This document shows positions 33,971-46,018 of a DNA stretch of 64,000 nucleotides, one piece after another; positions within the stretch are counted from its first letter, which is position 1, and every line of letters starts with the position of its first letter. The DNA comes from Verticillium longisporum (taxonomy: Eukaryota; Ascomycota; Sordariomycetes; Glomerellales; Plectosphaerellaceae). A program made the position numbers and the translations under genes. Under the pieces are notes generated by a model. That model searched no databases and was not told where the DNA came from. It saw nothing but the letters and a program-made list of their open reading frames with translations. The stretch is from positions 1,488,001-1,552,000 of the forward strand of contig JAETXT010000001.1 of assembly GCA_019188255.1 (NCBI GenBank). Reading direction: 5' to 3'.

Positions 33971-34024
33971 TTTCTGTCTGGCTGATACTTTCTGTCTGGC
34001 TGACACTTTCTGTCTGGCTTGAGA
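33971..34024. repeat. Three tandem 18-bp units
   Basis: Three copies of TTTCTGTCTGGCTGAYAC, with the third diverged at its end. Further TGGCTGATGGCT-type partial units lie just upstream. Confidence 0.7.
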
Positions 34025-34789
34025 CACTTGCAGAAGTGGTGGAACAAAGCCTCGCGGTGGACGGACTGGAGAGGAAGGAAGGAAGGCGGGGCAATCTCGA
34101 CGGTGCTATCTCGGACATGTCTCGGGGGTCGATCTCCAGCACCATGCCCCGCCATCACTAAACCCTCCTTGCCTTCCATTACCACCATTACCAACAGTGA
34201 CAGCACCTCATCCAGTGAAAGCGTCTATTTCCGATGGAGGGGGCCATTCATCTCGTTCGAAAGGGTGGCCGAGACCGAGCATCGGTGTCGTGGAGAGCGC
34301 GGCAACGGAACTCGGATCACATCACCCTCTAGCTTTCCGCATCTGCCTTGCTCGATTGCAATCTGAACGTCATGAACGATTCCAGAGCTGAGCAATGAGA
34401 GGCGTATTCATGGTCAATTGACTTCGGTCTCTCTTTCTCTGCGCAAGCCAACGAACTTGTGCTGTCGCAACGGCCATTCGCCAAATTCGTTCCTGTCCAG
34501 GATCGAGGGAGCAATCAGCATGCCACCCACGGACGCAATCACTCGCGATCATCCTGAATGTCCGTCTGCGACAAATGTCGCTCGTGCCATCGAAAAACAA
34601 CTGACTTGACGTGACGACTAGGAATCTTCGGTAGCTCGGGTTCGACGTAGAGAAACGCACAGAAGCTGCACCAGGTACTCCTCCTCGGACGAGGCACGCG
34701 GGAAAGGACAGACAGAGGACAGACAGAACGACAGACCAACATCGCAGCTGCAACGTGGGAAACAGGAAGCGCAGGTGCGGGAGACAGGG

Positions 34790-35560
34790 ACCAATGCCGT
34801 CTCACCAACACTGGAGCCCACCTCGATCCGCAAGCTGCCATCCGAGATACTCGATGACATCTTCAGCTTGGTCTGAGCCCTAGGCCGACATAATCGCGCA
34901 ACGACGCGCCATTCGATTTGTACAATGACCTGGGCTATCTCATTTGGAAACAACGTCGAGAACCGCCTCACTTTAAGGCAGTTCTGCGCACTCTACGGTG
35001 GCCTCGCCTGGACTGCCGCAGAAATTGTGCAACATCAGGACTCGGCACAGCTCCTATATCTGTCAAAGCTCCAACAAACAGTTTGAAACATGACCTGATC
35101 CTGGTCAGTTTGCCCGTGTGTTCTTGGCTCCAGTGTCCTGGGAGCGCGTCGAGAACTTGACCTTGGAGCCGGCATCAAGTGATTGCTGGCACATGTCCTC
35201 TCCGAATCACCTATCCATCTGTACCAAGCTGATGCACAGACGGGACTTGGTCTGCTTTGATTTCTCAATAAGATGCGAATGCTATCCCTTCCGTCCTCGC
35301 CAGCTTTTGTGCAGAATCAGAACCGTGGAAAGCACTCAACCTGGCGTGTGCAGATCTCGAGTCGTTCGAATTTGATTTTGAAGGTCCATCTCGACATATC
35401 TCGTTCTTCCAAGACCAACACCAACAGCTATCGGCACCGTGCTCTCCGGACAGCGTCATAAAGACATTGCGATATTTGGCCTTTGGGCAAGAACCCCAAA
35501 GCCCAATACCAACTCTCGTGGCATTCCACAAGTGTTGAACCCTCCATGATGGCCAAGTCT
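34790..35560 (+). pseudogene. Decayed F-box protein gene
   Basis: One frame reads IRKLPSEILDDIFSLV, an F-box core, and stops at TGA 34874-34876. The expected continuation ALGRHNRATTRHSIC follows directly in the same frame. After it the coding signal changes frame: YNDLGYLIWKQRREPPHF, then DSAQLLYLSKLQQTV with more stops. Near the end EPWKALNLACADLESFEF and PDSVIKTLRYLAFGQ look like the leucine-rich tail common in fungal F-box proteins. Fungal F-box proteins recruit substrates to SCF ubiquitin ligases through Skp1. Several stops and frame changes make this a relic, not an active gene. The ends are approximate. Confidence 0.55.
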
Positions 35561-36112
35561 ATAACACTTCGGTATGACCTTCGTCTCGGTTGATCAGGAC
35601 GCTCTTCCGGCCATCACATAACGTCTTGGCAATGGTCAAGCTCAAGACTGGAACCTGGCTGCCAACAGTAGAGGCTCTATAGAAAGTCTCAGCATATGTT
35701 GCTGGCGACACCTCCTATAGCTGGCAATCCGTAGTCAGATGAGGATCATACTCGTGAGCGTACAGAATGGAAGGCATCTCACGTCAGGCTCTTGAACGAT
35801 TATCAGCAGTCAAGTCACAGCGTTCTGAAAACTTTGACACAGAATTCCATCGCATTATGCAGAAGTCTTCGACACCAGCGGGGCGATTTCGTGTATCTAT
35901 TAACCTCGCCGCACACTAAGCACATGCGTCCTCGACTTGATTCATACTGTAAAGTTGAATAAAGTAACATCCATGACTTGCCCTTTCTCGCCCAGTTTTT
36001 CTGCTTCATTTTCTGGCTGCCACACTGTCAGTGTTCCTTACAGTGAGTGGCCTCTGCTTATTCACCAGTCTCGAAGCGCCGCACAGGCCCAAAGACTTGC
36101 CAGCACAGCGTC

Positions 36113-37170
36113 TCACTTCTTGCAGAGAGCCTCAGGTGTCGCGCATTTGTTGTTGGCGACCTTATTGTTCGTGCCGGTGGTGTCGACTAGCAGGTCCTGG
36201 TCGTTCTTCTTCAGCACATTGTTGACGACGACGTTGTTCGAGGCCACGCGGCCGAGGAAGTCAAAGATGGCGATGCCGGAGGAGATGAGCTCCGGTTTGC
36301 CGTTGTCGGTGATGCCCGAGATCTTGTTGCCCGAGACCTTGGTGTTGGTCGCGCCGGCGATGGAGATGCCGCCGGCCGACGGGCAGAACGGGTTCGAGTC
36401 GCTGATGCGGTTGTCCGTGACGCGGGCGCCGTCGATGCCGGGGTCGACAAAGGCGCCGGCGCAACAGTTGCGCACCGTGTTGTGAGAGACGCGTGCGCCG
36501 TTGGTCTGCACGCAGAGGCCGATGCCGTAGTCGGAGATTGTGTTCTTGGTCACCGCCACGTCCGACTTGTCGTCCATGCAGATGCCGATGAAGAGCAGCG
36601 ACGACGACGACACCTTGTTGCCGGTGATGCGCGTCGCCACCGAGCCGACCGTCAGGATGCCGTAGGCCGTGCCGTCGACGACCGTGTTATGCTTGACCTC
36701 GGTGTTTTTGGCGCCAACAATGGCAATGTTGAGGCCTTGGAAGTCGCGGACCTCGAACCCTCGACCCGCACGTCGCGGACGGCTTTGTCAACGGACGACA
36801 CCTTGCGGTGCTCCTGGCCGGGAAAGGGGACGAGCTAGACTTTGGGTCAGAAGATCCAGATGCCTGCCGCCGTACCGCCGCCCGCCAGCCCGACGCAGCC
36901 GTTGGGCTTCTTGGGTGCCGTGACAGGGGGCCGGAGGATGGCCTTGTCGCCGATCAGGCGGATGCCATCCTTGCTAATGGTGATCTGCTCGCGGTATGTG
37001 CCCTTGCCGACGAGAATGGTGTCTCCGGGCTGCGCGCGGTTGATGGCGCGCTGGATGCTCTGGCCCTCCTTGACACGCGTAGGAATGCGGCCGTAGCTGG
37101 CTTCGACGCCGGCACAGAGGACCGCCGCGAAGAGGAAGAAGAGATATGAAATGGAAGAGAATTTGGCCAT
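36113..37170 (-). pseudogene. Secreted right-handed beta-helix protein, three disruptions
   Basis: ATG 37170 opens MAKFSSISYLFFLFAAVLC, a strong signal peptide, then RIPTRVKEGQSIQRAINRA and GDTILVGKGTYREQITIS, the first helix coils. At GIWIF the frame hits TGA (36847-36849) and, four codons later, TAG (36835-36837). It resumes in the same frame with LVPFPGQEHRKVSSVDKAV. Near 36755-36760 one base is missing, before FEVRDFQGLNIAIVGAKN. From there 170 residues of N-rich beta-helix coils are intact: NTVVDGTAYGIL, GICMDDKSDV, GLCVQTNGARVSHNT, GAFVDPGIDGARVTDN. They end with LVDTTGTNNKVANNKC. The length without the stops is about 352. Relatives are secreted fungal proteins resembling polysaccharide lyases, with no catalytic residue assignable here. 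Confidence 0.75.
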
Positions 37171-38555
37171 CTTATTGGTTGGTGCCTGTGTCAGTGTCCT
37201 CTGTGTATTGTTGGCAGTGAGCGTCTGGCCCAGTACGACTTTCCAAGGGGGGGTTCTCTCTGTATTTCTACTACTTCTCGTTATGAGCTCTCCGCCCACG
37301 AGCTGGTCTGAATATCGCAGCCAACATTTCGCTCTATGCATCGCGACCCAAGATCTCGGGACCGACAGCTCTCCCAGAAGAGAAAGAGAGCTAAAGCCAG
37401 GCGTGGTGGTTGATTCATGCAAGCCTTCGGAAAGCTTAGCTCCAGGCTGAACTCAGCCGCACTCTCATCTGTGCCTGGCGCTCTCGCTAGCTGGAGCCCT
37501 GATTTGACGTCCTTTGTCAATGGCCTCCTCTCATCCTGCCCTTGATTCGAGATTGGCGTTATTTCGACCGCTTCCATCAGTAAAGGGCGGGTTGCCGGCC
37601 GGGCTGGATCGACGAGGCCACGAGGGATGCCGTGAGGGATGCTGCACAAACGCGGGGATTGCATCAGCCCCGAATTCAGCTTGTCAAGCGCAACTCTTGT
37701 GCCTGAATATCATCTCTTGAAGAAAGAAACTTGTGCCAATAGTTCCGGTTTGGCGCGGTACGTTTGCGCTGTACTGAGGGAGCGTCTGATCGCGGTCGAG
37801 TTCTTACATCTGTCGCTTGCCTCTGTAGGGAAGGAAACAGAAAATCAAAATCGAGCGACATAGCCTCAAGATTTGCATGTAGATCTTGGCTATTAGAGGC
37901 CTAGAGACATAGCCTCCAGTTCGGGATGCGGCCGGTATTTGAACAATCAATATCAGGTGGGCGCCTCATCGGCCATAGTGTAAACAGTGTACAATCATCG
38001 TGCAACTCAAAGACCTCTCTATGTGTGAACTCAGGTCGACGTGAAGTCATGTCCCTATTTCTAGCACATCAGTACTGTTATTTATGCCAAGGTTTGACCC
38101 AGCAGCCCTGGCCTTCAGTTTACAGGTCCCATCCAGAGCGACGTGTTGTATGAGTGTTGGGTTCGCCCCACAGGCTACATACAGAGCCTAGCGAGGCTGC
38201 ATAGCCGTCGTGAGAATTAGGCAGTCATATCACTGTCGTGGGTCACTGTGAAATCTTCAAGTGTTGTGGGCGAGCATTCCGACCCGATCTAATAAAACCT
38301 GTTGAACCAATATCGGGGGATTGCCCGGGTTGGTGATCACCGTACGGGATTCACTGATCGACGGGATCAGATAAATAGTATCAATAATCATGACAAGTCC
38401 TACAATACTAAACCTACAATTCAGAGCCCTCAGGCACAGCCAAAGTTATGAATAAGGGTTCACGTGAGCATTAACGCCCTCTTCAACAAGTATAAGAATG
38501 CGACCTGGCAAGCGACCGGGAAACGAAGGATCTGGAAAGAGTCATATTCGAGCAT
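37171..38555. other. Intergenic 1.4 kb
   Basis: No gene or repeat recognised. It is the upstream side of the beta-helix pseudogene and the 3' side of the Clr5 gene. Confidence 0.45.
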
Positions 38556-39615
38556 TCATCCCAAGCTCATATTTGATAAACGACTACTCAGACTCAACTT
38601 CTTGGGTGGTATTAGAGAATGACAAGGGACATCGTCGACATCGCTCATAAACCGTTCCATGGAGAAGGATGAGGTATCCGAACACATGGGCGCAAATGAT
38701 CCGCCTCCGCCTCCTTCTCCCCAATTGACTCCCGGGTCAGAGGCTTCTGCTTCATATAGCTGCCCAGCCGCCAGCAAATCGCTTGGCGCAGTGAGCTGGC
38801 CCTCTTTCTGGGGCGATATGAGTGTCAAGTTTTCATCCGTGGTAATGTTCTGGTCTTTGTACGGTCTCCAGGTGTTATGTTCGTCGAGAACCTCGATAGT
38901 CACCTCTCGAGGCAAATCTGAGAGATCAAGCGCCATCAGTGTACTAGAATATTGTCGAGGGAGCACGAACTTACGCTGTATCATCAGGCCAGCGTCCCCT
39001 GACGGGACGTCGTCGCGTACATGTCGTCGCGTACGGTTCAGCCTAGCCTTCCCCCATGGCTTGCCGGAGATAACGGGCCTAGCTTCCATGCGCTTTTCTT
39101 CCTTCAACCAGTTGAGAACGGCTATCATCATGCCTGCCTCCTCTTTTTTAAGGTTCTTTTGCCGACCCCATCTGTTGAGTTGTGCGTGGTACTGGGCTGC
39201 ACTTTTGGAGTCGCGTTAAAGGAACTGCTTGGGGGGTGATATGTGGCTCAGAGCATCGAGCTTACGTTGCGTCAAAATTGTGGTGCATTTTCATGCTGCG
39301 GACGAGGTCTGTTTCTTGTATTTTGCTCTGCACCGGAAGTCGTGGTTCATAGTAGAGATCCTGGATGACTTCCTTCTGATCTTGCCACTCGTGCGAGGGG
39401 ATGTGCCGTCCCCTGGACATCTGGACGTCGGCAGGTATGGAGGAGGTTGCATGGGTTGTCAGGGCCGCAGAAGGTCGGCAGATCAAGTGATGAGCTGGAT
39501 GCTCGTTTTCGAGTTGTTGGCGAAGGTTTTCTAAAGTCTCGCACGCGATGTACGGTGCTACGTTGCCGGCATTGTTTCGAGCCGTCTGACTGGTTGCCTT
39601 TCGAAACCGTGGCAT
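38556..39615 (-). CDS. Clr5-domain protein
   Basis: Two exons (39266-39615, 38556-39201) around a 64-nt GTAAGC...AAAAG intron give 331 residues; the phase check closes. The first in-frame ATG is 39615; 39420 (MSRGRHIPSHEWQDQ) is a possible later start. The Clr5 domain spans the splice: HEWQDQKEVIQDLYYE, then LVRSMKMHHNFDAT, then AAQYHAQLNRWGRQKNLKK, keeping the W-x-x-x-K and the Y-x-x-x-L-x-x-W pattern. Clr5 is an S. pombe heterochromatin-silencing factor, and the domain is much expanded in filamentous fungi with unknown roles, probably DNA or chromatin binding. The C-terminal part is unique, with a Gly run and a Ser-rich end. It sits beside two decayed genes, in an accessory-looking region. 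Confidence 0.65.
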
Positions 39616-39878
39616 GCGCGTTGGCAATGGCCCGCCCCCATGCCAGATGGGCGATAGTGAAATGCGTCGAGCTACAAGCTTCAAAAGTTTTGTCACTTGA
39701 CAAAACTCTTGGCAGGCCAGAGATGGTCTCAAAAGGGCAGTTTTGTTTTCCAAGCCTGCACCAGAACTGACATTGACAACAGACACCAACTGTTAAATTA
39801 TCACTTATCACCGGTGATCGTTCTCAACAGGTGACTTTACTTTACTCCCGCCAAAGCCTCCACAACAATCTTGCCACT

Positions 39879-40397
39879 ATGGCTCACGAGGCCCCAAACA
39901 ATGAGCCAAGGATACGGCACGACGCAGTCCCATTCCAGAATAGAGATTCTCATGCCCACCTTTCCCAACCTTTCGACACGGCTTGGCCCGACGCCATCGC
40001 CACCACTAGGCTGAGCTCCAATTGCCCGACCGTGCCTCACCAATACGCTACTCCGGGCACACCGGAGCTCGACCGGCAGCGTCTGCAGGCGTTCCCCCGT
40101 TTTGCCGAGCCCTTCAGAAGCCACGGCAGCTGCATTCCGTGCTGGCTGGAGTCGCACGCTACTCCGGACACACCGGAGCTCGACCAGCAGCGTTTGCAGG
40201 CGTCCCCCCGTTTTGCTGAGCCTTTCTTTCACAAGTTACGGCAGCTGCATTCCGTGCTGGCTGGAGTCGCGGAGAATGTACAACCCCAACTGCATCCACC
40301 GTCGCAGTCAGAGGTGCAACTAGGAAGGCCCGATGAGCCGGCCCTTGCCAAGGCTTGGCTAGAACATTGGAATTTGAGATACCGCATACGGCTATGA
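39879..40397 (+). CDS. Small hypothetical protein with internal tandem duplication
   Basis: A single frame of 172 residues from ATG 39879 (MAHEAPNNEPRIRHD); the frame is open upstream without another ATG. Two consecutive segments are near copies: TPGTPELDRQRLQAFPRF and TPDTPELDQQRLQASPRF. The DNA copies start at 40046 and 40157, period 111 bp (37 codons). A four-base difference in the second copy shifts it, so the tails differ: SCIPCWLES in copy one, RQLHSVLAGVAE in copy two, from nearly identical DNA. No domain or signal peptide. It is divergent from the Clr5 gene, 264 bp apart. Codon use looks ordinary. Could be a young gene or a chance open frame. Confidence 0.4.
   Translation: MAHEAPNNEPRIRHDAVPFQNRDSHAHLSQPFDTAWPDAIATTRLSSNCPTVPHQYATPGTPELDRQRLQAFPRFAEPFRSHGSCIPCWLESHATPDTPELDQQRLQASPRFAEPFFHKLRQLHSVLAGVAENVQPQLHPPSQSEVQLGRPDEPALAKAWLEHWNLRYRIRL
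40046..40271. repeat. 111/115-bp direct tandem duplication
   Basis: Copy 1 begins at 40046 and copy 2 at 40157; the shared 3' end (GCAGCTGCATTCCGTGCTGG) occurs at about 40126 and 40241. The offset grows from 111 to 115, so one four-base change lies between the two halves. Confidence 0.8.
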
Positions 40398-41137
40398 GCC
40401 TGATGTCCTTGGTGCGCATAGTGATGAATCTCGAATATCATGTTAGATATACAGCACCCTTTCGTCTCTGCTACCCAGTAAAGTGAAATACCCTGATGAT
40501 CTGCTCCCGAAGCTTCGCTATACCGAACTACACTCTTCAGCAGTGCATGACCTATCCGAGTCCTTCTCGTACATGAGCATACCCCAACTCCTTCTCAGCA
40601 CCGACAGCACACAGCATTCAAGGCAGCCGGCATTCAGAATCACTGGCATTGGCCATAGAGCTCGCTCGTATGGAAAACGACTTTATCCATATCGGCCACC
40701 ACCGGCAGAGCTGTCGTCTGCGTCGTGAACCCCTTAAGTGGGTCCGCCGTACCGTACCACTCCTTGGTTGAAGACCCACCTCTGCCACCACAGCACTTGC
40801 AGTGCACATCACTTGCAGTGCACATCACTTGTTGAATGGTGCTCCAGAGTCAAAACATGATTAAAAGTCGCTCGGTGGTCAAGTTCATGGTATCTCATTA
40901 AAGATCGGGCCTCTCCCAAGATCCACCAAATTTGCCTAACAACACCATGTATATATGTAGATGCCCAGCCATTGTGTAAACGCCGAGGCTCGAAGGCCCC
41001 CCCAATGGCGACTTTTTGTCTGCCCCCAACGCCGATATCATGAACATGCAAATCAGATAAACCAACTCTGAAAGAAACACGCAACTGAAAACAAAAACAT
41101 CATCCAAGCCGAAAGCCTTGCACACTTGACAGCCAAC
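40398..41137. other. Intergenic 0.7 kb
   Basis: Convergent 3' regions. No feature recognised apart from a 13-bp TCACTTGCAGTGC-type direct duplication near 40793-40826. Confidence 0.45.
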
Positions 41138-44100
41138 TCATGCGGCGGCTGCCATCTCGGCCTTGACGTCACCAGCCCCGGCAGCTGCCCAGTTCATGGC
41201 ATCCTGCATGCCCTCCTCCCCGAAAACGTTGGCCACAAGGCCCTCGTCAGAGTTGTTCACGCCTTCAGGCGGGAACTGCAGCCACTGGTCCATGTCAAGC
41301 TCTGTGCCCGCCATGGCGTTCCAGTCAATGTCATCCTGACCCTGAAGGAAATCCAGGTCCAACAGCTCCGGCTCCTCGGACCCTCCGCTCGCGCTCGGGG
41401 TGAGTCCACCCAGGGAGGACTCGAGGTCCTTGTCCGTCGATGGCGGAGACGCCAGGAGATCGAGGGCCGCCGCGTTGATGGTCTGCGGAAGCACCATGTT
41501 CGTGTTGTTCGTGGCCTGCGCGACCTGGTTCGGCTTGGCAAAGAGGGCTTCAGAAGAGGTCATGTAGGGCGCGTTCTCGGGCGGGGGTGTCTGCGCGCCG
41601 AACGACGGGTCGGCCATCTTGAGATTCTGCTGCGTCACGGCGGCAGCCTGAGCACCGGCGCCGGCACCAATATCAATGGCAGCCTTGCTGAGGGCGGCAT
41701 CGAGGAAACCAGTGGCGTAGTCAGCGGCGGCGTAGATTTCGCGCAGCTTCTCCATGACACGCATGCACTGCTTGAATCCGCGGCTGGCGCGGTCACGAGC
41801 CTGAGCAATGGGGTTCTTCATCTCGAGAAGGTGGATGATCATGGCAGGCAGAATAACAGTCACACCGGTGGTCGGGAGGAACTTTTCCAGGCGTAGATGG
41901 TGCAGCTCGGAGGCCATGCGCGTGATGTGCATGGCGGCATCACGAACGCGCAGGCGGGACATTTCTTGGACCTGGCGCGAGGCAGTCGGTGCCTGGCTCG
42001 GAGAGGAGGGGAGGAACTGCGGTCGGTGCAAGGCAGAGATGGTTGTGTAGTAGACCATGTGCAGCAGAGTACGCTGGACGGCAAGAGTCGAGCGACCGTT
42101 CTTGACATCGAGCGGCGTCAGGGGCCGATACTGGCAGTTCTGGGGCAGAGCCTCCGCCCAGGCCATGAGCTCGAGGTCCACCGATGTGACGCTCTCGAAG
42201 TTGTCGAGCTTCTTGTTGGGGAACAGCATCATGGTGCTGTTGACAGTGTTGTCGGGGCGCATCTTGTCGCGGATGAGGACCGAGTACTGGGCCTTGAGCA
42301 TGTGACTGATGCAGATGCACAGCTTGGCCTTGGCGACGCACATGGACGCCAGCTCCTGCTGCATGGCGATGTCACGGACAAGGGTGCACTCGGCGGGGAC
42401 GGCGTGGTTCTCCTCGGCGAGGAGCTCAATCTCGAAATCGCTTTCAGTCAGCATGGGCACGTCGTAGTCCTCATCCTTGATGCGGGTGGGACGGCGCATG
42501 CCGAGGGCGACAAGACGATCACGCATGAAGCAGGACCACCAGATGCGCTTCCACAGCTTCTGCTTGCGCAGGGGCATGCTTGTCGTGGCGGGGTTGCGGT
42601 GGAGGCCAATGGTGTGGGCGAGGGAGATGGCGACGCCCATCCAGTGCCAAGTATCCTTCTGATCATCGGGCGTCTCGTACCAGTAGGTCATGAGCAGCAG
42701 AGCTTGGACGAGGACGAGGCGATCGGACTCGTAATCGAAGTCGTAGAGAAGCTAGCAAGGAGAGAAAAAAAAAGCATGTGAATATGGGGGTTCAACCACG
42801 GAGCAGGGGTGTCAAGGGTGGGGCGGGGGGGAGGGAGTGCGGGAGACGCGGACATACCCTGGTCTTGGAGAAGAACGATCGCCTAGCGGCCTTCCTAGTG
42901 GAATAGCCTGCCTCTTTCAGCGCCTTCATGTCGACGAACGCCGTAGCCGCAAACATGATGGCCTGGTAGAGGAACAGGCTGACCTGGCCGCACAGGCCAT
43001 CACGAGCATTGACAGCGCCCAGGAACTCGCGCAGGTCGAGCAGGGGCATGTAGGGGTGAACGTATTCGACGTACGCCTGGAGGAGGGCGGTCTGGAGAGG
43101 CAGCGGCGGCAGGGAGAGCGCACCCTTGGTGTGGAGGTACTTGACATCCTCTGAGGCGATGCGGGCGGGCAGTGGTTTGACAAAGGCTGGCAGCTGCGCC
43201 TGGAGATCTGGCTCCTCGAGCGAGGCAAGGAACTGACTGGTTCGCAGGTCGCCAAAGGAAGTCTGTGATGAGAATGATGATGACGATGCTGCGGCGGCCG
43301 ATGATGATGTGACGGCCTGGGCGCGGGTCAGGAGGTTGGCCAGCAGACGACGGGCGTTTGTGTCTTGTGCCGCTGCGGCCTGCAGCTTGCTGAGGAGGTG
43401 GGCATTGGCATTGGCCGTAGCTGTAGCATTGGCATCCTGGCGGAGCGCAGATTGTTGATCTAATTCGACCACAGGGGTCTCGTGGTCAGCTGCAGCCTCT
43501 TTGACAAGTTCGCGTCTGACAGATTGGCTAGTGTAACATGATGAAAAAAGAAGAACGAGGGGCATGACGAGGACAGAGGCGAGGGGGATGGCATGTGAAA
43601 GTGGGGAGGGGTCGAAAGAGAGAGGGAGGGAGAGGAGGAGCATCCCCAAATCGAGCACTCCCCCGACTTGTCACCCCCAAACCCGGAGCCTCCAAGCCCA
43701 GAACCCCAATTTCCCCGCCAAAAGCAGACGGCACGTGCTTGTCGGAGCTGTGGCTAGCGGGCATGAGGCTGAGGGAGGCTAGAGCCCGACGGTCCCAGTC
43801 CACATTCCACCAGTCTCCTTTCTCCTTGCAAGGGGGTACTAAGGGCCCAAAGCCCCAGAGCCCCAGAGCCCCAGCGCGCCAGTCAAGGAGTGGTCCCGTC
43901 AGGCCATCCTTCGATTGGGGAAGCCGCACGCTCTAGAAGCCCCAGCGCCGGCACAGGGTGCAGCCAAAGGGGGAAACAGCCCGATCGGAGTTTCTCCATA
44001 GCCCAAAATGCGCCGAAATGACCATGATGCAAATCATGATGTAAAAGGGGGCAAAACATGGGCAAAACTGCCCTACCCTAAAAAAAAAAGAGTACTCACA

Positions 44101-45311
44101 AATCATGTGCGGAACGTGCCCGCCAGGAGACACAGTGGTCCCCTCGGCACCGCCGGAAATTCCGTTTAGCGGGCCGCCCTCCACACCGGCCCCAGTCTGG
44201 CCTGAAGCTGGCGCGCCCATCGAACCGATCGAGGCGGCCGATGCAATGCTGGCGTGTCGCAGTTCGGCGTTGCTCTGAATGTTCACGTTGGCCGTCGCAG
44301 GGGCGAGGCTGGGGTGCTGGTGCAGTGCATGGTGATGCGGGTGCTGCTGATGTAATTGGTGGTGCTGTCCTTCGCTCCCCTTCGCCCGCAGCTGAGCCTC
44401 GGCTACTGCAACCGCCGTGCTCGCAGTGAGCAGTGCTTTTCTGTAAGGGACGTCAGCGAATTGCTCCCCCTTTCGTCGATGGATGCGCGAAAAAACAAAA
44501 AGTGAAATGAAAATGTCCAAATCTAGGTGACTTGGAGCGCGCCCATTGCAGCAGTTGTTTCCCCCTTCTCGCTCCGTTGCTACCAGCATCGGAATAAGCG
44601 ATGCATGTCATGCAAGCCATGCCCGAGTTGGCATGGATCGCGAGAAGCCCTTGGCAAGCCACCTTGGAAGAACAGCTCTCGAGTCTGAACGCCTCGGCAT
44701 GCTTGATGAGGGGTAGTCCAAACAGCGTATTGAACGCCGTCGTAGTCATGGCCACTGACTGTGTCGATGCTGGTGATGCTGCGAAGAATCGAAAGACGAA
44801 AAAAAAAGAAGGAAGAAGAAGGAGAAATTAGAATGCACTCACTTGCGACGCCGGCTCTCTTGCACAACGCACTCGACATTGTCCCAACGACAGTTTCCGC
44901 AAGGCGCTCCCTCGACAACGTCGCATCGCACCTTGCGCGCGCGGCAGCTCACGCAGGCCCTCGCCGCCCTTCGCTTTGTCACCTTTGCTGGCGGCGCGTT
45001 GGGGTCTTCGGCTGCGGACGACGTCGAGGGGCGCTTCTTGCCGTTCTGACTGGGGTGGGGCTGCCGCGATCTTCAGCAGCCGGTGATGGCGAGGAAGCGT
45101 CGTGCTTGTCCTCAGAGGTGTCCATGCCGCTCATGTCATGGTTGTCACTGGAAGCCATGTGGGTGGTAGTGGTGGTGTTTGCGTTTTCGGCGGCCATGCT
45201 GTCGGCGACAGCCTGCAGAGCAGAAGCCTCCGGGGCCGAGTCAAAGTCGAGATCCATGTCGAGGCCGAGGTCGAGGTCGGGACTGGGTGTTGAGTCTTCG
45301 GCGGAACTCAT
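41138..45311 (-). CDS. Zn2Cys6 transcription factor, Ctf1-beta/FarB type
   Basis: Four exons: 44843-45311, about 44096-44440, 42858-43527, 41138-42751. With one base added in the first exon the phases close at 1032 residues. After an acidic N tail and a basic patch (VTKRRAAR), the zinc cluster reads ACVSCRARKVRCDV, EGAPCGNCRWDNVEC: C-x2-C-x6-C-x7-C-x2-C-x6-C. The fungal-specific transcription factor domain covers exons 3-4, with VEYVHPYMPLLDLREFL, TYWYETPDDQKDTWHWMG, AISLAHTIGLHRNP and KRIWWSCFMRDRLVALGM. The C terminus is acidic (DLDFLQGQDDIDW), activator-like. The cluster and domain match cutinase/fatty-acid regulators Ctf1-beta and FarB, which bind CCTCGG-type sites upstream of beta-oxidation and cutinase genes. 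The disturbed point is the C4 run near 45057-45070. The two long introns (402 and about 570 nt) are unusual; the second donor must be GTACTC for the phase to hold. Confidence 0.88.
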
Positions 45312-46018
45312 TGTGCATGTGCGAGTAGGTGTTGGTTGATGCGCAACCAGAGGGATGCGCGTTCGGCGAAATTTAATCGTTCGCCGAGAAAAGTGACAAG
45401 GTCAATGCTTCGCGTGAAGCTTGGTTTGTCAGGTGCAGCTGTCCTGGTCGAAAAGACCGAAGAGGAAGGGAGATTGGTGTTGGGAGGCTACTTCAATGTG
45501 AGTGTTGTCGTGAGTGTTGTTCTTTCAGGGTGACGCAAACGGGTGGGTAGCCGTGTTGGCATCCTTGTCAGCATTGGATGGTCTTGGTGTTCTCCTGGGC
45601 AGATGAGGCGGCGTGAGGATGAGGAATGCGCCGGTCAGGGAATGACAGAGGGAGGGAGAGGAGAGAGAGAGAGAGAGTCTTCAGTAGGGATGCTCAAGAA
45701 TCTTGAATTCCAAACCATGAATCAAGTTCACGAGCTCCAGGTGCAAGGACGAGGCAAAGACGAGGAAGAGGAGAGCTAGGTGGAAGGGTGTGGGAATGTG
45801 GGGTGGCCGACTCCGGGGTTATATTCTTTCTCGTCTCAAGTTCCCACGATTGACGAGGGGAGACTCACACCCACACGAGCCTTTGAACAGTCTTTACTAG
45901 ACCTGCTCGAAAGTATGGGCCCCCCGGAGGAAACCCAAGACGCGAAGCGTGACGCTATCTTTTTAGGACATGGGGACGCTGGGCCTGGGGCGACATGGGA
46001 TGTAAATGGGCGCCTTTG

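Larger units (their letters stand above)
32862..36112. other. 3.2 kb gene-poor stretch with an F-box relic
   Basis: It contains the fdh upstream region, an 18-bp tandem repeat at 33971-34024 and an F-box pseudogene at about 34790-35560. No intact gene was recognised. Confidence 0.5.

Noticed and set aside
36113..37170. Explaining the beta-helix stops by an intron ending at the TAG
   Set aside because: The CTGAC...TAG layout looks like a 3' splice site, but the only nearby donor (GTACGG) gives the wrong phase and an immediate stop.
38880..39000. A GTAAGT...TTCTAG pair inside the Clr5 second exon
   Set aside because: It would be a 31-nt intron and would break the frame; the exon reads through without it.
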